Below, in pieces: positions 1-5,027 of a DNA stretch of 5,027 nucleotides. Positions within the stretch are counted from its first letter, which is position 1. The number at the start of each line of letters is the position of its first letter. The notes under the pieces were generated by a model that made no database searches, was not told the DNA's origin, and saw only the letters and a list, made by a program, of their open reading frames with translations. This DNA is from Campylobacterales bacterium (GTDB taxonomy: Bacteria > Campylobacterota > Campylobacteria > Campylobacterales > SZUA-545): positions 1-5,027 of the forward strand of contig JAOXRY010000420.1 of the NCBI GenBank assembly GCA_025800305.1, read 5' to 3'. The position numbers were made by a program, and so were the translations under genes.

Positions 1-338
1 GTAATGGTGAATTATCAGATGATTGGCAAGATGCATGGGATAGTTTTTGTGGTTTAGATTTATCAGGAAAAACTGTTGCTTTATTTGGTCTAGGAGATCA
101 AGAAGGTTATGATGAAGAGTATCTAGATGCAATGGGCACGATTTATGACCAAGTAGTATCAAGTGGAGCTACAGTTGTTGGAGAGTGGGAAGTATCTGAT
201 GAGTATACTCATAGTGAATCAAAAGCTGTTAGAGATGGAAAGTTTGTTGGTTTAGCATTAGATGAGGATAACCAAGATGACCTTTCAGACGAAAGAATTG
301 AAAAGTGGTGTGATCAAATCAAAGGAAGTGTTCTTTAA
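1..338 (+). CDS. fldA: Flavodoxin, long-chain type (5' end missing)
   Basis: The reading frame is open from base 3 to the TAA at 336-338 and gives 111 residues; the start lies outside the window. Flavodoxins are cytosolic FMN electron carriers. In Campylobacterota, FldA is known to accept electrons from pyruvate and 2-oxoglutarate oxidoreductases. The decisive motif is the FMN-binding 90s loop, seen here as VALFGLGDQEGYDEEYLDAM (visible residues 25-44), followed by GTI, GATVVGEW, and the C-terminal FVGLALDEDNQ and RIEKW segments of long-chain flavodoxins. The family is about 165-175 residues long, so roughly 55-65 N-terminal residues, including the phosphate-binding loop, are missing. The Met codon at 132 is internal to this loop and is not a start. 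A terminator follows 20 nt after the stop, so the gene is probably not cotranscribed with the next one. The family assignment is very secure. Confidence 0.96.
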   Translation, partial: NGELSDDWQDAWDSFCGLDLSGKTVALFGLGDQEGYDEEYLDAMGTIYDQVVSSGATVVGEWEVSDEYTHSESKAVRDGKFVGLALDEDNQDDLSDERIEKWCDQIKGSVL

Positions 339-358
339 TAACACTTTGAATACTTTAT

Positions 359-388
359 ATAGGGTAGCTTTGCTATCCTATGTTTTTT
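359..388 (+). terminator. Rho-independent terminator after fldA
   Basis: A 10-bp stem (359-368 pairing with 372-381, one G-U pair at 364/376) with a TTT loop is followed after one G by six Ts (383-388). It begins 20 nt after the fldA stop codon, the expected position. The T-tract is shared with the left arm of the AT-rich palindrome at 381-429. Confidence 0.87.
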
Positions 389-429
389 AGTTTTATTGTA
401 ATTATTAATTATAATAAAACTAAAAAATA
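381..429. repeat. Near-perfect 49-bp AT-rich palindrome between fldA and the operon
   Basis: Bases 383-397 are the exact reverse complement of 413-427 (15 of 15). The symmetry continues inward: 398/412 is G/T, 399-403 match 407-411 exactly, and ATT (404-406) is the centre. Outward, 382/428 is G/T and 381/429 matches. As RNA this gives a 23-bp stem with two G-U pairs and a 3-nt loop. It contains the T-tract of the fldA terminator in its left arm and the TATAAT box in its right arm. It could be a regulator operator, a cruciform-prone site, or a second hairpin that stops read-through. The sequence does not settle which. Confidence 0.85.
410..415 (+). promoter_or_regulatory. -10 box TATAAT of the promoter for the lipoprotein-feo operon
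   Basis: A perfect TATAAT lies 32 nt before the GTG start at 448, placing the likely transcription start near 421-423 with a short leader. No convincing -35 hexamer is seen at 17 bp spacing; the upstream DNA is T-rich, as is usual for sigma-70 promoters in Campylobacterota. In DNA this AT-rich a TATAAT can arise by chance, but its position just after a terminator and before a gene supports it. The box sits inside the palindrome at 381-429, so a protein bound there would block it. Confidence 0.6.
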
Positions 430-435
430 AAAATC

Positions 436-441
436 AAAAGG
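436..441 (+). promoter_or_regulatory. Ribosome binding site fixing the GTG start at 448
   Basis: AAAAGG ends 6 nt before the GTG at 448. This supports GTG as the start, because the first in-frame ATG (codon 16) would remove most of the signal peptide. Confidence 0.6.
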
Positions 442-447
442 TAAAAA

Positions 448-897
448 GTGAAAAAAAACTTATTAATCGCTACTTTAACAGCAGCAGTTGTAATGACACT
501 AAATGGTTGTCAAGGAAAGTCTCCATCATGTGGTGTAGAGAAGAAAAAAAGTAATAAATTTAGAATTGATGAACTGGTAATTTTACCTCACCCTGGAAAA
601 ATGATAAAACATGGTCAAGTAAAAGCAACAAAACAAGAGAAGATGGCAATTAAAAAAATCAAGCAAGGGCCAGTTCCTCTATTTCAGAAAAAAATGCAAG
701 AAGCTTTTAAGTTGGAGAAAAAGCTACAAAGAGGTGTAGCAAAAGGAAAAACAAAAGAGGAATTAAAAGATCTATTAGATCAGATTGCTAAGTTAAAAAG
801 AGAAGCTATAGACCATAGAATAGATGCATTGAATATGATTCATAAAGTTGTTGGTGAAGAGAAATGGAAAAAAATCAACAAACTAACATATAAATAA
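448..897 (+). CDS. Spy/CpxP-like periplasmic lipoprotein
   Basis: A 149-residue protein starting at GTG with AAAAGG 6 nt upstream. It has a lipoprotein signal peptide: KK at 2-3, a hydrophobic stretch at 5-18, and lipobox LNGC with the lipidated Cys at 21; a second Cys is at 28. The rest is Lys-rich and mostly helical, with LPHPGKM at 46-52, a TKQE-containing segment at 61-71, a long charged helix at about 81-98, and helices at about 103-145 ending in VGEEKWKKI. The layout resembles Spy/CpxP/ZraP proteins, whose paired LTxxQ motifs are reduced here to TKQE and GEEKW. Those relatives act as envelope chaperones or stress and metal sensors, and that role is inferred here. The gene is the first of the operon and ends 3 nt before the diguanylate cyclase. 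It is certainly a secreted lipoprotein; the family assignment is moderate. Confidence 0.72.
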   Translation: MKKNLLIATLTAAVVMTLNGCQGKSPSCGVEKKKSNKFRIDELVILPHPGKMIKHGQVKATKQEKMAIKKIKQGPVPLFQKKMQEAFKLEKKLQRGVAKGKTKEELKDLLDQIAKLKREAIDHRIDALNMIHKVVGEEKWKKINKLTYK

Positions 898-900
898 TAG

Positions 901-2022
901 ATGAGAATTTTACTTACAGTTAAAGAGAAAGGGTATGTTACATTCTTTATAGGAATGATAATGCTTCTTTCTTTTTATGTTTTTTTTGAAAACTGTAAGT
1001 TAAAAAAGATAGGAGAAGACAATCATAAACAAGAGATTGTCCATAGCTATCATCTCTATAAAGATGGTATAAAAAATAGAGATTTTAATATAGAAAATCC
1101 TGACTACTATGACAATAGTGAACTTGTTGAAGAGTTATCTAAAAGTACACCCTTTATGGTTGATAAAGATGGTGTAACTATAGAGAAGTATATTATGTCA
1201 TTTAAGTTTTATCCTCTAGGAACAAAGGATAAAACAATTAGCAAAGATATACTCTCCTTGTCTGTTTTAGATAAAGAATTTCAGGTCAAGTTTGTAGGAA
1301 AAGATCTAACTCTTTTTGGAAAGATCAAAGATCAAGGTTTTGTAAAAATTATCAAAAAAATAGATAATCAAGAGTACACACAGATTGTAGATAATAATAG
1401 GCTTATACTTATTATCGTGGTTATTCTAAATGTATTGTCATTTTTTTATTTTTTCTCCTTAATAAAAAATACCAATCAAGAGTTGGATTTTAAAAAAGAA
1501 GAATTTGAGGAGATGAAAAAAGATGTAAAAAGTCTCGCTTTTACAGATCCTTTAACTGGTGTAGCTTCTAGGTTAAAGTTTGATGAGTCTATAAAAGATG
1601 CAATTAGCTTGGCAGAACGTTTTGAAAATCAAAAGTTTAGTTTGGTACTTTTTGATATTGATAATTTTAAAAAAGTAAATGACACTTTAGGTCATGATTA
1701 TGGAGATATTGTTTTAAAAGAGGTTTCCAAAGCTGCTTCGGAAATTGTTCGTGATAGTGATATTTTCGCACGTTGGGGTGGAGAGGAATTTGTTGTCCTT
1801 TCTCACTTTACAGATATTGAAGAAGGTGCTATATTGGCGGAACGGATTAGGGAAAGTATAGAAAATCTTAGGTTTGCTAAACTAGATAAGGTAACGTGCT
1901 CTTTTGGTGTTTCTGAATTTCAGAAAAATGATAATGAAGAAAAAATCATGAAAAGAGCAGATGAGCTACTGTATAGAGCTAAAGAAAATGGCAAAAACAG
2001 AGTAGAAAAGTATTCTAGTTAG
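901..2022 (+). CDS. Membrane-anchored diguanylate cyclase (GGDEF domain)
   Basis: A 373-residue inner-membrane enzyme making cyclic di-GMP from two GTP. Order of parts: transmembrane helix at about 12-30; periplasmic region at about 31-166 that I cannot assign to a sensor family; second helix at about 167-187; short charged coiled-coil linker at about 191-212; GGDEF domain at about 213-371. Visible motifs are DPLTGVASRLKF (216-227), FDIDNFKKVND (251-261) with the metal-binding Asp252, GHDYGD (264-269), the active-site GGEEF (293-297), and CSFGVS (333-338). The inhibitory I-site RxxD is present as RDSD (284-287), exactly five residues before GGEEF, so product inhibition is expected. The usual Asn-Arg of LTGxxNR is Ser-Arg here. 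The ATG follows the upstream stop by 3 nt and has no clear Shine-Dalgarno, suggesting translational coupling. No EAL domain is present. Activity is likely; the signal sensed is unknown. Confidence 0.93.
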   Translation: MRILLTVKEKGYVTFFIGMIMLLSFYVFFENCKLKKIGEDNHKQEIVHSYHLYKDGIKNRDFNIENPDYYDNSELVEELSKSTPFMVDKDGVTIEKYIMSFKFYPLGTKDKTISKDILSLSVLDKEFQVKFVGKDLTLFGKIKDQGFVKIIKKIDNQEYTQIVDNNRLILIIVVILNVLSFFYFFSLIKNTNQELDFKKEEFEEMKKDVKSLAFTDPLTGVASRLKFDESIKDAISLAERFENQKFSLVLFDIDNFKKVNDTLGHDYGDIVLKEVSKAASEIVRDSDIFARWGGEEFVVLSHFTDIEEGAILAERIRESIENLRFAKLDKVTCSFGVSEFQKNDNEEKIMKRADELLYRAKENGKNRVEKYSS

Positions 2023-2068
2023 GGATATTTTAATAGAATCTTGATACCAACTTTAACATTGGAAAAAA

Positions 2069-2296
2069 ATGAAATTACACCAGTCTCTAAGAGATACAAA
2101 CTATAAAATTAAAAGAATTGAAACCTCTGATAAAAAGCTTTACTTAAAGTTTTTAGATATGGGTTTTGTTGAAGGAGCAGTTGTTGAAAGAATAAGAAGT
2201 GCTCCATTAAAAGATCCTGTTGAACTTAGAATCCATGGCTATTTGATCTCTGTAAGAGTTTCAGAAGCCAAATTAATTGAAGTGGAAGAGATCTAG
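2069..2296 (+). CDS. feoA: Ferrous iron transport protein A
   Basis: A 75-residue cytosolic protein of the usual FeoA length (about 75-85). The FeoA SH3-like pattern is visible: FLDMGFVEGAVVERI (29-43), PLKDPVELRIHGYLISVR (46-63) and EAKLIEV at the end. FeoA is known to be needed for Feo-mediated Fe(II) uptake and is thought to modulate FeoB; the mechanism is unsettled. The start ATG has GGA about 5 nt upstream (2061-2063). The 46-nt gap after the diguanylate cyclase holds no terminator and no promoter or Fur box that I would defend, so it is probably cotranscribed from upstream. Its stop codon TAG abuts the feoB ATG, and the feoB ribosome binding site (GGAAGAG, 2284-2290) lies within feoA, indicating coupled translation. 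Confidence 0.94.
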   Translation: MKLHQSLRDTNYKIKRIETSDKKLYLKFLDMGFVEGAVVERIRSAPLKDPVELRIHGYLISVRVSEAKLIEVEEI

Positions 2297-4744
2297 ATGG
2301 TAAAAATAGCTTTTGCAGGACAGCCAAATTGTGGTAAGTCCACAATATTTAATATGATTTCAGGAGTAAATCAGCACATCGCAAATTATCCTGGAGTGAC
2401 AGTAGATAAAAAAAGTGCTAAGTTTACCTATGAAAAACAGACTATAGAGTTTGTAGATCTTCCAGGAACTTACTCCTTTAGTTCTTACTCATTGGAGGAA
2501 AGAGTCGCAAAACAAGCAATTCTTAGCGAAAAACCAGATGTGATTTTAAATGTTGTTGATGGTTCTAACTTAAAAAGAAGCCTTTATCTTACGTTTCAAC
2601 TTTTAGAGATGGGACTTCCTATTGTTGTGGTTTTAAACATGATGGATGTGGCAAAAACAAAAGGTCTTACAATAGACTCAGAAAAGATCTCTAAGATGCT
2701 AGGAGTTCCTGTTATTGAAGCTGTAGGTTCAAAAGGAAAAGGCGGAAAGAAAATTATGGACGCCTTACTGGAAGTTCATAATAACAAAGGTAAATATCAA
2801 GACTTTGAATTAAATTATGAAAAAGCTGAACCAGAAATTGCAGCAATTAAAGAGGCAATATCTGATGTAGATCTCAATATCAGTAAAAGATGGTTAGCAG
2901 TAAAAATTTTTGAAGGTGACCAAACCATAGCAGATACTTTAGAAGAAAAAGTCATCGGAATTACTGAACTGGGAAAAGAGAAAAATAACAAGTTTAAAGA
3001 GATTACAGGACAAGATTCTGAAAGTTATTTTGCAACATTAAGATACGACAGTTCGAGTTTAATTATAAGTAAGTGTGTCCAAGAAGAGAGGCTAGGAAAA
3101 GAGAGCCTTACAGATAAAATTGATAAGATAGTTTTAAATAGACTTTTAGCACTTCCTATATTGTTACTTATTATGTTAAGTGTTTATGAATTGTCTATTG
3201 TTATGGGGTATAAACTTACTGATTATACGTGGCCAATTTTAGCAGCCTTTAAAAATTTAGTTATTAGCATTTTACCAGCTCCTGATTATACAGAGGTGCC
3301 AATGATTACAGAGCTTGGAATTTGGCTTGTAAATAGTGCCAATGCTCTTTTAAACTACATTCCTATTTTCTTGATTCTTTTTGCACTGATTGCTATTTTG
3401 GAAGATGTTGGCTATATGCCAAGAATGGCTTTTATTCTTGATAGAATATTTAGAAAATTTGGTCTTCATGGACAGTCTACTCTTCCTTTAGTTTTAGGTG
3501 GAGCTTTTGTTGGTGGCTGTGCTGTTCCTGGTGTTATGGCAACAAAAGGAATTGCTGATGATAGAGCAAGAATGGCAACGATTTTAACAGTTCCTTTGAT
3601 GAATTGTTTGGCAAAGGTTCCTTTTTATACCCTTTTACTAGGTGCTTTCTTCAAACCAGATATGGCATTGATGATGTTTTTTATCTCAACAATCACAGTT
3701 TTAATCGCTTTAATTATTGCAAAAATTGTCACGTCTACTTTTCTAAAGACTAGAGAGACAGCTCCTTTTGTTATGGAGATGCCTGTTTATCACTTACCTA
3801 CAGCCAAAGGTGTAATCTTACGTGCTTTTCAAAGAGTGTGGCTCTATATTAAAAAAGTAGCAACAATTGTTATGGCTGTTGCTATTGTTCTTTTTGCCAT
3901 GCTTCAATTTCCAGGGATTGATGATGAGAGACAAAAATATTATGATAGTAAAAGTCAACAAGCCTTGGAAACTTTTTTTAAAAAAGCTAAAAACAGTAAA
4001 TATTATAGTGATGTAGATTCAAAAGAGGAAGTAAGCCAACTATTAAACTACTACGACAGCTACAGGTCTGAAAAGATGAGTGTGACATCAAAAGAAGCTG
4101 GAAAAAGAATAGATGAAGAGTTTTTGTTAAGAAATATCGAATTTTTCAAGTTTATCAAACCTAAAAAAGATAAAGAAGCAAGAAAAATAAATAAGCTACT
4201 AAGAAAGATCTCAAAACAGAGAAAAAGAATCCTAAGAGAGATTAAAAACGAAAAAATAGAAAACTCACTATTGGGAATGGCAGGAAAAGCTGTTGAACCA
4301 ATTACACAATATGCAGGTTTTGACTGGAAAATTAATGTTTCTTTTTTAAGCTCTTTTGCGGCTAGAGAATCAGCAGTTGCAACACTAGGCTCTATTTATG
4401 AGAATAATAAAACTGGACAAAGAGCAGAAGATGCAATGAGAGATAATAGTGGATACACACCACTTCATGCAACAGCAATTATTATCTTTATGTTGTTAAC
4501 ACCTCCTTGTATAGCAACAATGATTGTTGTAAAAATGGAGACCCATAGTTACAGATGGATGTTTTTTGCAATATTTTTCCCAATTGCACTGGGGATTATT
4601 TTTGCTTCTATTGTCTTTACTATGGGACAAAATTATGGGTGGAGTGGTGTTGATGCAATGACCTATTTTTATGGAGTCGTATTGGCAATCACTTTACTAT
4701 TGGGACTATTTCCATCAAAGATGATTAATTGGCGAAGAAATTAA
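2297..4744 (+). CDS. feoB: Ferrous iron transport protein B (GTP-dependent Fe(II) permease)
   Basis: An 815-residue inner-membrane Fe(II) transporter with a cytosolic G domain. G motifs: G1 GQPNCGKST (8-16), G2 Thr35 in YPGVT, G3 DLPG (54-57), G4 NMMD (114-117), and a G5-like GSKG at 144-147. A helical linker (about 175-270) precedes the membrane part, which starts near 280. Permease hallmarks are GYMPRMAFILDR (372-383), GGCAVPGVMATKG (406-418), PLMNCLAKVP (433-442), FAARESAVATLG (687-698) and TPPCIAT (735-741), giving Cys408, Cys437 and Cys738 as candidate metal-path residues. It is longer than E. coli FeoB (about 773) and much longer than H. pylori FeoB (about 640). The extra length includes a charged region at about 541-655 between a membrane helix and NSLLGMAGKAVEP, predicted periplasmic by family topology yet very Lys/Arg-rich at 618-653. 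The frame is intact. The start directly follows the feoA stop. Confidence 0.97.
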   Translation: MVKIAFAGQPNCGKSTIFNMISGVNQHIANYPGVTVDKKSAKFTYEKQTIEFVDLPGTYSFSSYSLEERVAKQAILSEKPDVILNVVDGSNLKRSLYLTFQLLEMGLPIVVVLNMMDVAKTKGLTIDSEKISKMLGVPVIEAVGSKGKGGKKIMDALLEVHNNKGKYQDFELNYEKAEPEIAAIKEAISDVDLNISKRWLAVKIFEGDQTIADTLEEKVIGITELGKEKNNKFKEITGQDSESYFATLRYDSSSLIISKCVQEERLGKESLTDKIDKIVLNRLLALPILLLIMLSVYELSIVMGYKLTDYTWPILAAFKNLVISILPAPDYTEVPMITELGIWLVNSANALLNYIPIFLILFALIAILEDVGYMPRMAFILDRIFRKFGLHGQSTLPLVLGGAFVGGCAVPGVMATKGIADDRARMATILTVPLMNCLAKVPFYTLLLGAFFKPDMALMMFFISTITVLIALIIAKIVTSTFLKTRETAPFVMEMPVYHLPTAKGVILRAFQRVWLYIKKVATIVMAVAIVLFAMLQFPGIDDERQKYYDSKSQQALETFFKKAKNSKYYSDVDSKEEVSQLLNYYDSYRSEKMSVTSKEAGKRIDEEFLLRNIEFFKFIKPKKDKEARKINKLLRKISKQRKRILREIKNEKIENSLLGMAGKAVEPITQYAGFDWKINVSFLSSFAARESAVATLGSIYENNKTGQRAEDAMRDNSGYTPLHATAIIIFMLLTPPCIATMIVVKMETHSYRWMFFAIFFPIALGIIFASIVFTMGQNYGWSGVDAMTYFYGVVLAITLLLGLFPSKMINWRRN

Positions 4745-4750
4745 AATTCA

Positions 4751-4755
4751 AGGAG
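4751..4755 (+). promoter_or_regulatory. Strong Shine-Dalgarno AGGAG fixing the TTG start at 4761
   Basis: AGGAG lies 5 nt before TTG at 4761 and just after the feoB stop. It is the best ribosome binding site in the window and supports the TTG start over the in-frame ATG at codon 8, which would lose the Lys residues at the N-terminus of the signal peptide. Confidence 0.8.
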
Positions 4756-4760
4756 AAAAA

Positions 4761-5027
4761 TTGAAAACTAAATTATTAATTATGTCTTTATTGGCAACAA
4801 GTTCTCTATATGCTCATACTGCTATTATGGCTTGTTTTGACAATGGAGATGGAACAATAACTTGTGAAGGTGGCTTTAGCGACGGTTCAAGTGCAGCTGG
4901 TGTAAAGTTTAGGGTAGAGCAAAAAGGAAAAACTGTTATTAGTGGAAAACTAAGTGAAGATAGTGAGTTTACTTTTAAAAAACCAGATGGAAAATACAAA
5001 GCTATTTTCGACGCAGGAGAAGGTCAC
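4761..5027 (+). CDS. Secreted NikL/CbiL-like metal-transport accessory protein (3' end missing)
   Basis: An open frame of 89 codons starting at TTG and running off the window. Residues 1-18 form a classic signal peptide (MKTK, hydrophobic core, SLYA), with predicted cleavage after Ala18, leaving His19-Thr at the mature N-terminus. Then come CFDNGDGTITCEGGFSDGS (25-43), a beta-rich stretch with GVKFRVEQKGK (47-57) and GKLSEDSEFTFKKP (62-75), and FDAGEGH (83-89) at the window edge. The order AH at the mature start, G-x-FSDG, V-x-x-x-GK, EF-x-F-x-x-P and DAGxGH matches what I recall of NikL-type periplasmic components of nickel/cobalt ECF transporters. Cys25 and Cys35 could form a disulfide. The gene starts 16 nt after feoB, so it is probably part of the same operon and may handle metal for FeoB, or it may begin a separate cbiM/nikM-type transporter cluster. 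Secretion is secure, the family moderate, the metal unknown. Confidence 0.8.
   Translation, partial: MKTKLLIMSLLATSSLYAHTAIMACFDNGDGTITCEGGFSDGSSAAGVKFRVEQKGKTVISGKLSEDSEFTFKKPDGKYKAIFDAGEGH

Noticed and set aside
132..338. A separate small gene starting at the ATG at 132
   Set aside because: The frame is open to the left edge and the ATG is an internal Met in the flavodoxin FMN-binding loop.
398..418. A Fur or PerR box in the centre of the palindrome
   Set aside because: The TTATAAT-like parts fit loosely, but any AT palindrome would. I kept it only as a general operator candidate.
931..1400. A named sensor domain (for example DUF3365 or Cache) in the periplasmic part of the diguanylate cyclase
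   Set aside because: No CxxCH or other diagnostic motif is visible, and the length alone does not decide the family.
2047..2062. Partial dyad CCAA-N2-TTAA-N2-TTGG before feoA as an operator or Shine-Dalgarno-masking hairpin
   Set aside because: Only four outer base pairs plus a central TTAA match, with two mismatches between; too weak to call in AT-rich DNA.
2023..2068. A Fur box or dedicated promoter for feoA
   Set aside because: TAGAAT at 2034-2039 and TTGATA at 2041-2046 resemble promoter or Fur-box fragments, but spacing and symmetry are wrong and no full element can be built.
4814..4999. Minus-strand open frame of 61 codons
   Set aside because: It lies wholly inside the + strand secreted protein, which has a strong ribosome binding site, a signal peptide and family motifs. 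The minus-strand translation has no recognisable features.

Overview
The window is strongly AT-rich, densely packed, and every gene lies on the + strand. Base composition, the FldA and FeoB sequence types, TATAAT-dominated promoter sequence and Lys-rich proteins suggest a free-living or host-associated member of the Campylobacterota (Epsilonproteobacteria, for example Arcobacteraceae or Sulfurimonadaceae). That placement is an inference from sequence style, not from a search.

Layout. Positions 1-338 hold the C-terminal two thirds of a long-chain flavodoxin (FldA). It is closed by a GC-containing hairpin terminator (359-388), whose T-tract is also the left edge of a very long AT-rich palindrome (381-429). 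A good TATAAT box (410-415) lies in the right arm of that palindrome and probably starts the next transcript. From 448 onward the genes are tightly spaced (gaps of 3, 46, 0 and 16 nt) with no terminator between them, so they look like one operon: a Spy/CpxP-like periplasmic lipoprotein (448-897, GTG start), a membrane-anchored diguanylate cyclase (901-2022), feoA (2069-2296), feoB (2297-4744), and the 5' part of a secreted protein resembling NikL/CbiL-type metal-transport accessory proteins (4761 to the window end, TTG start).

How the genes may work together. FeoB is the GTP-dependent ferrous iron permease of the inner membrane and FeoA its small cytosolic SH3-like partner. The downstream secreted protein starts its predicted mature form with His and carries the FSDG and DAGxGH motifs I associate with NikL, so it may be a periplasmic metal-handling partner of FeoB or the first gene of a separate metal transporter. 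The two upstream genes add a periplasmic helical lipoprotein and a c-di-GMP synthase with intact active and inhibitory sites. This suggests coupling of iron or envelope status to lifestyle signalling, which is a hypothesis.

The points most worth following are the NikL-like gene joined to feoAB, the palindrome between fldA and the operon, the large basic insert in the FeoB periplasmic loop, and the co-location of a diguanylate cyclase with the Feo system. There is no RNA gene, mobile element or CRISPR array that I can see.
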